Origin: Pseudomonadota bacterium
Lineage (GTDB): Bacteria > Pseudomonadota > Alphaproteobacteria > Rhizobiales > Xanthobacteraceae
Assembly (NCBI GenBank): GCA_023433965.1
Contig: JAEYTQ010000061.1
Coordinates: forward strand, 1 to 9,220
Direction: 5' to 3'
Length of the DNA stretch: 9,220 nt
The number at the start of each line of letters is the position of its first letter. The first letter of the stretch is position 1. The position numbers and the translations under genes are program-made. Below are positions 1 to 7,393 of this stretch, piece by piece. A model generated the notes under the pieces. It had not been told where the DNA came from. It did no database searches and was given only the letters and a program-made list of their open reading frames with translations.

Positions 1-1711
1 CTCGACCACCGTGCGGTCGCTGAGCGTCGCCTTGGCGACGCCGGCAATGATCGCGACCTCGCTCAGCAAATGCTCGGAGGCCGGTTTATTGCGGCCGCCG
101 GAGGCGTGCACCATCGACATCGAGTCTTCCACGGTGATCGACTGCGGGCCGCCGGCCTGGACGTCGATCTCGGTGCGACCAAGGCAAGGCAGGATCAATG
201 CATTCTTGCCGTGGATGAGATGGCTCCGGTTCAGTTTCGTTGAAACGTGGACCGTGAGGTCGAGATTTCGCAGCGCCTCGCGCGTCAACTGCCAGTCGGG
301 AATGGCGGCTGCGAAATTGCCTCCCATCGCGAAGAAGACCTTCACTTCGCCGCGGATCATCGCCTCCAGACCGGTGACGACGTTATGGCCGGGCGCTGTC
401 GGCGGCTTGAAGCCGAACCGGCGCTCGAGCCGAGCGAGAAACTCCGGTGTCGGAACCTCGGTGATACCCACGGTGCGGTCGCCCTGGACGTTGGAATGGC
501 CACGTACGGGGCAGATGCCCGCACCCTCGCGACCGACATTGCCGCGCAACAGCGCCAGGTTGGCCATTTGCTGCACATTGTGCGCGCCGCGCTCGTGTTG
601 CGTGACGCCCATACCGTAAACGATGATGGCCCGCTCCGCCCGCATGTAGGCCGTAGCGGCGTATTCGAGATCTTCACGGGTGAGGCCCGACTGACGCTCG
701 ATGTCGGGCCATTGCGTGCGCTTGAGATCGTCGATCAAGGGGGCGATGCCCACGGTGTGCCCGCGGATGAAGTCCCAATCCAGGACGGCCGGCTGTTCGG
801 CGGCACGCGCGGCCTCGTCCGTTTCGACCAGGACCTTCATGATGCCCTTGAGCGCGGCAACGTCGCCACCGACGCGCACCTGAAAGAGCTTCGAACTGAT
901 CGTCGTGAATCCCAATCTCATCATCTCGATCGGACTGGACGGGTTCTGGAAGCGCTCCAATGCGCGTTCCCGGAAGGGATTGAAGGAGATGATCGAGGCA
1001 CCGCGGCGCGCCGCGTTGCGCAGGCTGGTCATCATGCGCGGGCTATTGGTGCCGGGATTCTGGCCGAAGATGAAGATGCAGTCGGCCTTGTCGAAATCCT
1101 CGAGCAGTACAGTGCCCTTGCCGACCCCGATCGATTGCGGCAGACCGACGCTGGTCGCCTCGTGACACATGTTGGAGCAATCGGGAAAATTGTTGGTGCC
1201 GTATTCCCGGACGAAGAGCTGGTAGAGGAAAGCGGCTTCGTTCGAGGTGCGTCCGGAGGTGTAGAAATCGGCCATGTTCGGGTCAGGCAGCGCCCTGAGA
1301 TGACGGCCTATGATGTCGAAGGTCTCGTTCCACGGCACCGGCAGGTAGCGGTCGGAAGCCGCATCATAGGCCATCGGGTGGGTAAGCCGGCCGGCCATCT
1401 CCAACTCATAGTCGCCCCAGCTCTCGAGCTCGGCGACGGTGTGCTCGGCAAAGAATTCCGGCGTGCAACGTTTGGTGGTCACTTCCCAGGCGATGGCCTT
1501 ACCGCCGTTCTCACAGAATTCGAACGAGGAGGTGTGCTTCGGGTCTGGCCAGGCGCAGCCGGGACAATCAAACCCTTGCGGCTGGTTCATCCGGGCCAGC
1601 GGCCGCGCCCTTGATGGGCACATCCTGCACCAGCAGGGCCTCGGTGAGCGCCTTGAGCGCACCCCATCCGCCGGCCGGCTGATGGTAGGGACGAACGGAT
1701 TTCCTGGCCAT
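1..1711 (-). CDS. FdhF/YdeP family molybdopterin oxidoreductase (formate dehydrogenase alpha-like); 3' end outside window, apparent frameshift near N-terminus
   Basis: Cytoplasmic molybdopterin enzyme related to formate dehydrogenase H and E. coli YdeP; I see no Tat signal. About 570 of the roughly 760-770 residues usual for the family are present, and the C-terminal part lies beyond position 1. The start at 1711 gives a conserved N-terminus with the RPYH and AGGWGALK motifs, but that frame stops at 1568-1570. The rest of the protein is open in the next frame from about 1610 to the window edge. Numbering across the repaired junction, it contains DCPGCAWPDP (Cys49, Cys52), FEFCENG (Cys66), FYTSGRTSNEAAFLYQLF, and NMCHEATSVGL, where a Cys near residue 182 takes the place of the selenocysteine of FdhF. 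Further on come the GQNPGTN, YGMGVTQHE, RGHSNVQGDRTVG, TKLNRSH and VEDSMSMVHAS motifs of the family. The Cys-rich N-terminus suggests an iron-sulfur cluster. The true substrate of YdeP-type proteins is uncertain, so formate is an inference helped by the nearby fdhD. Family assignment is firm; functionality is doubtful because of the frameshift. Confidence 0.9.
1601..1613 (-). other. Probable site of a 1-nt frameshift in the FdhF/YdeP-like gene
   Basis: Upstream of this point the minus strand encodes the conserved start MARKSVRPYHQPAGGWGALK in one frame. Downstream, the family-typical LARMNQPQGFDCPGC is encoded in the frame reached by skipping one nucleotide. If one G of the AAGGGCG stretch is removed, the two parts join smoothly as VPIK-ARPLARMNQPQ. 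If nothing is changed, translation from 1711 ends at a TGA at 1568-1570 after 47 residues. In-frame ATG codons at 1623 and 1590 could restart the second part, but neither has a convincing ribosome binding site. Confidence 0.7.
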
Positions 1712-1966
1712 TAAAGCATCTCTCGATGGGATGAATATGCGACCAGCTAAGGGCACCACGCTCTATCGTCTTTTCAGATCGGACGAGGACTTCTGAATCG
1801 CACAGCTTGTGCCTGCCACCGCCGCACCGCCGGCGGACCACGCAGTGCATTACGGCAAAAGGATCACCGTTCGCGGAAGCTGGGTCGATCTGGCGAGCCT
1901 AAGTTGAAGGCGTCGAGCCCTGTCGCAACGAGCATGGCTCGTTCGAAACATTCAGGAGCAACCACG
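1712..1966. promoter_or_regulatory. Divergent intergenic control region with inverted repeats
   Basis: This 255-bp gap separates the leftward oxidoreductase gene from the rightward oxalate decarboxylase gene, so it should hold both promoters. Three dyads are visible. TTCAGA (1773-1778) and TCTGAA (1792-1797) are separated by 13 bp, giving a 19-bp centre-to-centre distance that would suit a dimeric regulator. GCACA-GCT-TGTGC lies at 1800-1812. AACGAGC-ATG-GCTCGTT lies at 1927-1943, just before the Shine-Dalgarno of the oxalate decarboxylase gene. I see no convincing sigma-70 promoter and no FNR/FixK-type TTGAT-N4-ATCAA box. Regulatory function is inferred from position and symmetry only. Confidence 0.4.
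1927..1943 (+). promoter_or_regulatory. 7-bp inverted repeat just upstream of the oxalate decarboxylase ribosome binding site
   Basis: The perfect arms AACGAGC and GCTCGTT flank a 3-nt spacer. The right arm ends 10 nt before the AGGAG Shine-Dalgarno sequence at 1954-1958. It could be an operator or a small hairpin in the 5' leader of the transcript. There is no direct evidence for either role. Confidence 0.3.
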
Positions 1967-3211
1967 ATGTTTTCACGACGCGACATGCTCGCAATATCGG
2001 CAGCCGGCGCTGCCATGCTCGGCTCTGCGCATGCGGCAACGTTCGGCAATCCGGACCAACCGGCGCAGGGCGCCGTCAACGCCAGGACCCCGAGCAGCCT
2101 GAGCGATCCCGGTCCGCAGAACCCGGCGCTGGCCAAGCAGTTTCCCGACGTGCAGTCACCGCCGCCGACGGATGTCGGCGGCCTGCCGTTGAACTGGGCG
2201 TCGTTCAACACGGCGTCGAGGCGCATCCAGAACGGCGGCTGGGCTCGTCAGGTCACCGCCGCCGATTTCGCGATCTCCAAGGAGATCTCCGGCGTCAACA
2301 TGCGCCTCTCCGCCGGCGGCATCCGCGAGCTGCATTGGCATCAGGCGGCCGAGTGGGCGATCATGACCTACGGTACGTGCCGCATCACGGTGCTCGACAC
2401 GGAGGGGCGTCCCTACGTCGCCGACGTGAAGGCTGGCGACCTCTGGTATTTCCCGCCGGGGGCGCCGCATTCCCTCCAGGGATTGGGGCCGGACGGCTGC
2501 GAATTCGTGATCTGCTTCGACGACGGCCACGCCAGCGAGTTCAACACGCTTCTGGTGACGGACTGGCTCGCCCACACGCCGCCGGAAGTGCTGGCCAAGA
2601 ACTTCGGCGTGCCCGCCGAAACGTTCGCGAAGATTCCGTTGCAGGATCTCTGGATCTTCCAGGGCGCAGTACCCGGCGAACTCGCTACGGATCGCGCAGC
2701 GGTGGCCAGGAACGCCGAGGCGCCGCCCTATCCGTTCGTCTATCCGCTGGCGACGTCGGCGCCTCTCAAGGCAAGTGCGGGCGGCACCATCCGCGTCGCC
2801 GACAGCACCAACTTCAAGGTGGCGACGAATGTCGCCTCGGCGCTGGTCACCGTGCCGCCCGGCGGCGTCAGGGAGATGCACTGGCACCCGAATGCGGACG
2901 AGTGGCAGTACTACATAAAGGGCAAGGCCCGCATGACCGTGTTCAACACGGGTCCCAACGCGCTGACGACGAACTTCGCCGCCGGCGACATCGGCTATGT
3001 CCCGCGCAACCTCGGGCATTACGTCGAGAACATCGGGGACACCGAGCTGCAGTTCGTCGGGGTGTTTCGCGCGGCCCACTACGAGGAAGTATCGCTCTCG
3101 AACTGGCTGACGCACACGCCGCCCGCGCTGGTCGCGCAGCACTTCAACGTGGATGAAGCGGTGATCGCTCGTTGGCCCAACAACCGCCCGGGCGAGATGC
3201 CCAAATCCTGA
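1967..3211 (+). CDS. oxdC: Oxalate decarboxylase, bicupin, Tat-exported
   Basis: Mn-dependent enzyme converting oxalate to formate and CO2, predicted to act in the periplasm. The ATG at 1967 is chosen because AGGAG lies 8 nt upstream and because it begins a Tat signal: MFSRRDMLAISAAGAAML, with likely cleavage after AHA at residue 23. The 414-residue product has two cupin domains. The N-terminal site shows Arg120, His123, His125, Glu129 and His168; the C-terminal site shows Arg302, His305, His307, Glu312 and His351. These match the metal ligands known in Bacillus subtilis OxdC. The active-site lid, SENST in OxdC, reads SEFNT at 190-194, so the catalytic Glu (OxdC Glu162) is kept as Glu191; this favours decarboxylase over oxidase activity. 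The position matching OxdC Glu333 appears to be Gly365. The gene stands alone on the plus strand, divergent from the FdhF/YdeP-like gene, whose substrate may be the formate it makes. A strong terminator follows. Confidence 0.93.
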   Translation: MFSRRDMLAISAAGAAMLGSAHAATFGNPDQPAQGAVNARTPSSLSDPGPQNPALAKQFPDVQSPPPTDVGGLPLNWASFNTASRRIQNGGWARQVTAADFAISKEISGVNMRLSAGGIRELHWHQAAEWAIMTYGTCRITVLDTEGRPYVADVKAGDLWYFPPGAPHSLQGLGPDGCEFVICFDDGHASEFNTLLVTDWLAHTPPEVLAKNFGVPAETFAKIPLQDLWIFQGAVPGELATDRAAVARNAEAPPYPFVYPLATSAPLKASAGGTIRVADSTNFKVATNVASALVTVPPGGVREMHWHPNADEWQYYIKGKARMTVFNTGPNALTTNFAAGDIGYVPRNLGHYVENIGDTELQFVGVFRAAHYEEVSLSNWLTHTPPALVAQHFNVDEAVIARWPNNRPGEMPKS

Positions 3212-3229
3212 AATGAGGAACGCGGAATG

Positions 3230-3260
3230 AAATGGGTGCCGGCGACCGGCACCCATTTTT
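3230..3260 (+). terminator. Rho-independent terminator of the oxalate decarboxylase gene, possibly bidirectional
   Basis: Perfect 13-bp arms AAATGGGTGCCGG (3230-3242) and CCGGCACCCATTT (3246-3258) flank a 3-nt CGA loop. On the plus strand a run of five T's (3256-3260) overlaps and follows the right arm. It starts 19 nt after the oxdC stop codon. On the minus strand the hairpin is followed by ATTTCATTCC, a weaker tail, and it lies about 95 bp past the end of cydB, so it may also stop transcription from the other side. Confidence 0.85.
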
Positions 3261-3355
3261 CGCGTCCAGGCTACGTATAGTGCGCGTTCTGCCGTTCTCG
3301 AACGATGGTCAAGGGCCGACATTCGTCGTGCGATTGCCGGTCCAGCCAGGTTGAG

Positions 3356-4348
3356 TCAGTAGTGCTCCGGTGCGGAGTTGAACTTGCCCTTGAACACGCG
3401 GAAGCCGGTAGCGGTGTAGAGCAGCAATAGCGGGAAGACGAACAGCCCCTCGCCCCAGAACATGAAGGCGAGGCTGGAATGCGGCGCGGCGGCCTGTTCG
3501 ACCGTGATGGCGAACGGCACCATATACGGCCAGAACGATAATGCGAGCGTGCCGAATGCCGCGGCGAAGATCAGCGAAACCATGTGAAACGGCCAGTAAT
3601 CGTCGTGCCGCAGGATGCTGGATGCCAGCACGCAGGCCGCTGCGGCACCAATTCCCGGGAAAACGAACAGATACGGCCGGTCGATCCAGCGATGCAGGAT
3701 CGGCAGATGGTTCAGCAACGCAAAGCTGAAGACGGCGACGAGGAACAGCAACACGCCGACCGCGAGCACCGGGATCTGCCGGCGCGCCACGTCCCGAACT
3801 GCGCCACGGCGCTTGCGCACCAGCCAGCAAGCGCCGAGCAGTGCATAGCCGAGGCAGAGACCAATGCCGCATAGCACCGAGAATATGCTGAGCCATCCGA
3901 ACGTGCCACCGGCATAGTTGCCGTCCGCCATCGGCAGGCCCTGGACGAGCGAGCCCACCATCACGCCCTGCATGAAGCTGGCGACCAGCGAGCCGCCCCC
4001 GAATGCGATGGTCCAGATCCCGCGCGAGCGCCTCGACTTGCTGCGAAACTCGAAGGCGACGCCGCGCAAGATCAATCCGAGCAGCATGAAGATCACGGGG
4101 ATATAGAAGGCAGAGAGTACCGTGGCGTAGACGAGCGGAAACGCACCCCACAGGATCACGCCGGTCACCACCAGCCAGGTTTCGTTGCCGTCCCAGAACG
4201 GAGCGATCGCTCCCAGCATGGCCCGTCTTCGCGGCTCGCTGTTGGGCAGCAAGGACAGCATCCCGACGCCGAGATCGAAGCCGTCGAGCAGAAGGTAAAT
4301 CAGGATGCTGATCGCCAGCAATGCGACCCAGAACATAACCACGATCAT
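3356..4348 (-). CDS. cydB: Cytochrome bd-type quinol oxidase subunit II (CioB/CydB)
   Basis: Second subunit of the bd oxidase, an integral inner-membrane protein that pairs with the haem-bearing subunit I. The start at 4348 gives 330 residues and an ATGA overlap with the end of cydA, typical of translational coupling. The reading frame stays open much further upstream, but that part lies inside cydA and has no membrane-protein character. Motifs seen: LLDGFDLGVGML at 20-31, PFWDGNETWLV at 50-60, and LRGVAFEFR at 94-102. Eight or nine hydrophobic segments run to the C-terminus. The length is shorter than E. coli CydB (about 379) and fits the CioB type. No CydX-like small ORF was recognised between its stop and the convergent oxdC gene. 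A cydB with no cydDC neighbours means that haem/thiol export genes would have to lie elsewhere. Confidence 0.95.
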   Translation of the reverse strand: MIVVMFWVALLAISILIYLLLDGFDLGVGMLSLLPNSEPRRRAMLGAIAPFWDGNETWLVVTGVILWGAFPLVYATVLSAFYIPVIFMLLGLILRGVAFEFRSKSRRSRGIWTIAFGGGSLVASFMQGVMVGSLVQGLPMADGNYAGGTFGWLSIFSVLCGIGLCLGYALLGACWLVRKRRGAVRDVARRQIPVLAVGVLLFLVAVFSFALLNHLPILHRWIDRPYLFVFPGIGAAAACVLASSILRHDDYWPFHMVSLIFAAAFGTLALSFWPYMVPFAITVEQAAAPHSSLAFMFWGEGLFVFPLLLLYTATGFRVFKGKFNSAPEHY

Positions 4349-5757
4349 TCTCCTGCCTGTGCAAATTGACGGTCCGAGGCGGCCTGGGAATCGGCCAGCG
4401 CCATCGGCCGGCTCGGCGTGGCGCCGGCAGGCACGGAGCCGAGCGCGCCGCCGGGACCGACGCGCAACAGCCGGTAGATGAAATAGATGCCGAATGAGAA
4501 GATGAAGGCGTAGACCACGGCAAACAGGACCAGGGTGGTCGCCGCCGCATGCGCCGTCAGGAAAGGCGTCACGGCCTTGGCGGTGCGCAACACGCCATAG
4601 ACCACCCACGGCTGCCGTCCGATTTCGGCCGTGTACCAACCAGCCAACGTCGCGATGAACGGCAGCGGGAAGCTGAGGAAGATACCCCAGAGCAGCCAGC
4701 GCGCCTGCGTAAGGCGGTTGCGATGGATCAGCCAGGAGCCGAGCCAAGCCAGACCGAGCATGATCAGACCGCAGCCGACCATGACGCGGAAGGTCATGAA
4801 TGGAATCAGTACCGGCGGCCGGTCCTCGGGCGGGAACGACGTCAACCCGACTTCCTTCGACGTCGTGCTCATGCTGGCGATGATGCTCCCGAGGACCGGG
4901 ATCTTCAGTTCGTAACGGTTGGACTCCGTTGCCTCGTCGGGAATGGCGAAGATGACTTCACTGGCCGGCTGCTCGTCATGCCAACGCGCCTCGATCGCGG
5001 CGAACTTCGCCGGCTGATGTTGATGCACGTAGTCGCCGACCAGATGCCCGAACAGCAGCTGCACGGGGAGCAGCACGGCCGCCAGAAACAAGCCCATCCG
5101 AAGCATGACGCGGGCCTCGGATTGATAGATGTTTCGTAGCATGTACCAGGCGCCGGTCGCGGCGACGCAGAAGGCGCTGGTGAGATAGGCAGCCAGCAGC
5201 ATGTGCACGAAGCGCACCATCGCGACCTGATTGAAGATGATCTTCAGCCAGTCGACCGGGATGAACATGCCGTTCTGCTCGATAAATCCGACCGGCACCT
5301 GCATCCAGCTGTTGTTGATCATGATCCAGAATGCAGACAGGGTGGTGCCGAGCGCCACCATCCCCGCGGAGAACAGGTAGAAGCCCGGACGCACGCGATT
5401 GCGGCCGAACACCAGGATGCCGAAGAAGCTCGCCTCGAGCATGAAGGCCGTAAAGGTCTCGTAGGACAGCAGCGGCCCCTGGATCGGGCCGGACATCTTC
5501 GAAAGCTCGCTCCAATTGGTGCCGAACTGGAAGCCCATCACCACGCCCGAGACGACGCCGAGCCCGAAGGCGATGCCGAAGATCTTCAGCCAGAACTCGA
5601 ACAGCGTCTGATAGACCTGCTTGCCGGTGCGTAGCCGGAGCGCTTCCAGCACCGTCAGCCAGGCGGCCAGACCGATCGTGAAGGCTGGAAAGATGATGTG
5701 AAACGAAATCGTGAACCCAAACTGGATTCGCGACAGCAGCAATGCGGTGGCGTCCAT
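4345..5757 (-). CDS. cydA: Cytochrome bd-type quinol oxidase subunit I, short Q-loop (CioA/CydA)
   Basis: Catalytic haem subunit that oxidises quinol and reduces oxygen to water without pumping protons. The 470-residue product starts at 5757, with GGGGAGA 7 nt upstream (5765-5771). Residues matching the E. coli haem ligands and key residues are present: His20 (haem b595/d region), Glu100 and Glu108, His185, and Met326 in FRVM (haem b558). The Q-loop residues Lys251 and Glu256 sit in GDYVHQHQPAKFAAIEARW. GRQPW is at 380-384. The protein lacks the C-terminal Q-loop extension of the E. coli long form, which places it in the CioA, cyanide-insensitive, group. Haem content cannot be told from the sequence. 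It is the first gene of the cydA-cydB pair, 116 bp downstream of the DUF1275 gene, so it may have its own promoter or be read through from fdhD. Confidence 0.96.
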   Translation of the reverse strand: MDATALLLSRIQFGFTISFHIIFPAFTIGLAAWLTVLEALRLRTGKQVYQTLFEFWLKIFGIAFGLGVVSGVVMGFQFGTNWSELSKMSGPIQGPLLSYETFTAFMLEASFFGILVFGRNRVRPGFYLFSAGMVALGTTLSAFWIMINNSWMQVPVGFIEQNGMFIPVDWLKIIFNQVAMVRFVHMLLAAYLTSAFCVAATGAWYMLRNIYQSEARVMLRMGLFLAAVLLPVQLLFGHLVGDYVHQHQPAKFAAIEARWHDEQPASEVIFAIPDEATESNRYELKIPVLGSIIASMSTTSKEVGLTSFPPEDRPPVLIPFMTFRVMVGCGLIMLGLAWLGSWLIHRNRLTQARWLLWGIFLSFPLPFIATLAGWYTAEIGRQPWVVYGVLRTAKAVTPFLTAHAAATTLVLFAVVYAFIFSFGIYFIYRLLRVGPGGALGSVPAGATPSRPMALADSQAASDRQFAQAGE

Positions 5758-5873
5758 CAGAGATTCTCCCCGCCCCTCGGGCCCGACTTTCCTCTTCGGA
5801 CGCTAGTTGCGACCGGCGAAACACGCTTCCGAAATGGAATGCAGCCTTGCCAATCCGCATGGCGGGGGACGCG
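5758..5873. promoter_or_regulatory. Intergenic leader upstream of cydA
   Basis: This 116-bp gap lies before the first gene of the bd oxidase pair. Only the GGGGAGA Shine-Dalgarno sequence is clear. I looked for an FNR/FixK box (TTGAT-N4-ATCAA) and for a consensus -35/-10 pair and found neither. It contains no hairpin with a T-run that would end transcription of the upstream DUF1275 gene, so read-through is possible. Confidence 0.3.
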
Positions 5874-6548
5874 TCAGGGAAAGCGAGGTCGACGGCAGAG
5901 CCAGAGAGCCGCCCCCAGGAGTGTAAGCGGGACGGTCAGGCTGATCGCACCGAGGCGGGCCGTCATGAACCCGCCGGCGATGGCGCCCAGCAGAAACATC
6001 AGACAGACCACGAGCATCGTCCTAGCACCACGCACGGCCTCGCGATCATCCGTCGACGTCAATTGATCGATGGCACGAAGAAGATTCCCGGTCACCGTCA
6101 CCGAGATGTATTTCCAGTGCCCGACCTGCCGGAAGCTCGCCGTCTGGAGTGCGACACCAAAAGACATCCCGACGATCGCAAGCGGGCCAGGCAGAAGGTG
6201 CATCAGCAACAGGAACATCACGACGGCGAGCGCGGCGATCTCGCCGGCGAGACAAAGCAGCGGGGCCTTCGTTCGGCTGGCCACCCCGGCCCCCACCAGA
6301 AAGGCGAGGATCGGCGGGACATGATGTGCCGCCTCGTGCCAGTTGCCGAGCGCGACGTTCATCCCGAGGAAAACGACGTTGCCAGTCTGTGAGTTGGCAA
6401 ACACGCCGCCCAGCGAAAGCCAGCTGAAGGAGTCGAGAAAGCCGCCCGACATGGTCAGGAGACAAGCGACGGCGAGCGACTGCTCCGGAACATCCGCGCT
6501 TGCCGACGCCTCGGCAGGCTGCTGCGCGGATGAAGCTTCCATCGCCAT
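5874..6548 (-). CDS. DUF1275 (YoaK-like) family membrane protein
   Basis: Inner-membrane protein of 224 residues, of unknown function in the DUF1275/YoaK family. The ATG at 6548 is preceded by GGGGAG at 6555-6560 with 6-nt spacing. A second ATG two codons later (6542) is possible but less well spaced. After an Ala/Ser-rich N-terminal tail of about 25 residues come the family motif SGGFLDSFSWLSLGGVFANS (35-54) and TGNVVFLG (55-62). Hydrophobic segments lie at about 27-48, 77-92, 97-118, 122-137, 176-193 and 198-217. A second TGN is at about 153-155. It starts 17 bp after the fdhD stop codon, so the two are probably co-transcribed. Some family members have been proposed to be transporters, but nothing here identifies a substrate. 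Confidence 0.9.
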   Translation of the reverse strand: MAMEASSAQQPAEASASADVPEQSLAVACLLTMSGGFLDSFSWLSLGGVFANSQTGNVVFLGMNVALGNWHEAAHHVPPILAFLVGAGVASRTKAPLLCLAGEIAALAVVMFLLLMHLLPGPLAIVGMSFGVALQTASFRQVGHWKYISVTVTGNLLRAIDQLTSTDDREAVRGARTMLVVCLMFLLGAIAGGFMTARLGAISLTVPLTLLGAALWLCRRPRFP

Positions 6549-6565
6549 CGACGACTCCCCGGTGA

Positions 6566-7393
6566 TCAGCCCGCCCGCCGCAATGCATTGCCCGGCCAGA
6601 TAACGCGGTGCGGGTGGGTAAAGACGCCGTATCCGTCGTCGCGGGCGATCGCGAGCAGCGTGATTCCGGCTTCCTCCGCGGTGCGGATCGCGAGTGTCGT
6701 CGGCGCCGATACGGCGATGATCATGGGAGCGCCGATCATCGCGACCTTCTGTACCATTTCAACCGAGACACGGCTGGTCAGCAGGACGGCGCCCTCCGAA
6801 GCGGGCAGCCCCGAGCCGATGACCGCGCCGGCAAGCTTGTCGAGCGCATTGTGCCTCCCGACATCCTCGCGTACCGGACCGATGCCGACCGACGGCCGCC
6901 AGAAGGCAGCTGCATGCATGGACTTCGTCTTCGAATTCAAGCTCTGAAGCGGCGCCAGCGACTGCATCGCGGCCAGCAGATCTCGTGCCGCGAACGTCGC
7001 CCGGCTGGCGACGCGCGGCGGCCGGCGCCGCGCCTGTTCGAGGCTTTCGATCCCGCAAAGGCCGCAGCCGACGGGTCCGCTCATGGCGCGGCGCCGAGCC
7101 GCCAGTTCAGTTGCGTGATCGCCACTCAGCCAGATGCGGACCTCGACCCCGAGTTCGCCCGGGATGAGCTCGACGCTCTCGATATCGTCGGCGCGACGTA
7201 CGATGCCCTCGGTGAGGGTGAAGCCGACGCCGAAATCCTCGAGATCGGCGGGTGTCGCCATCATCACGGCGTGGGTCGATCCGTTGTAGCTCAGTGCGAC
7301 AGCGGTCTCTTCGGCCACGAGACGCGACGTCAATGCCGCATGGCCGCCGCGCCAGGCGATCTCGTCGTGCAGCGTGAAGGTCGACAGCGTCAT
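6566..7393 (-). CDS. fdhD: Formate dehydrogenase accessory sulfurtransferase FdhD
   Basis: FdhD passes sulfur from the cysteine desulfurase IscS to the bis-MGD molybdenum cofactor, a step needed for active formate dehydrogenase. The product has 275 residues, the usual family size. The sulfur-carrying pair is in CGLCG (Cys110 and Cys113). Other family motifs are YNG(S)THAVMMATPADLEDF near 36-54, REDVGRHNALDK at 175-186, LLTSRVSVEMVQK at 204-216 and FTHPHRVI near the end. The start at 7393 has only a weak Shine-Dalgarno sequence. It overlaps by ATGA the stop of a doubtful 59-codon ORF, which may mean translational coupling. Its likely client is the FdhF/YdeP-like gene nearly 5 kb away on the same strand, although other formate dehydrogenases could be encoded outside the window. 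Confidence 0.96.
   Translation of the reverse strand: MTLSTFTLHDEIAWRGGHAALTSRLVAEETAVALSYNGSTHAVMMATPADLEDFGVGFTLTEGIVRRADDIESVELIPGELGVEVRIWLSGDHATELAARRRAMSGPVGCGLCGIESLEQARRRPPRVASRATFAARDLLAAMQSLAPLQSLNSKTKSMHAAAFWRPSVGIGPVREDVGRHNALDKLAGAVIGSGLPASEGAVLLTSRVSVEMVQKVAMIGAPMIIAVSAPTTLAIRTAEEAGITLLAIARDDGYGVFTHPHRVIWPGNALRRAG

Noticed and set aside
247..1614. 455-codon open frame on the plus strand
   Set aside because: It is the antisense shadow of the FdhF/YdeP-like gene, whose minus-strand frame carries all the family motifs. The plus-strand product resembles no protein family and is typical of GC-rich antisense frames.
1820..1840. CCGCCGGCGG palindrome in the divergent region
   Set aside because: It is a low-complexity GC-rich palindrome of a kind expected by chance in this composition.
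1904..1966. Upstream start for oxdC at 1904
   Set aside because: It would add 21 residues before the twin-arginine signal and lacks a ribosome site. The ATG at 1967 has AGGAG at 8-nt spacing and leaves a normal Tat signal.
2156..3322. 388-codon open frame on the minus strand opposite oxdC
   Set aside because: The plus strand encodes a complete bicupin with a Tat signal and a good ribosome site. The minus-strand product is arginine-rich, without a recognisable domain, and would run through the terminator hairpin.
4349..4747. Upstream extension of the cydB frame to 4747
   Set aside because: It lies inside cydA and encodes arginine-rich sequence without CydB character. The ATG at 4348 gives the family N-terminus and the ATGA overlap.
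5758..5873. FNR/FixK-type anaerobox upstream of cydA
   Set aside because: I expected one because bd oxidases are often oxygen-controlled, but no TTGAT-N4-ATCAA-like sequence is present in the gap.
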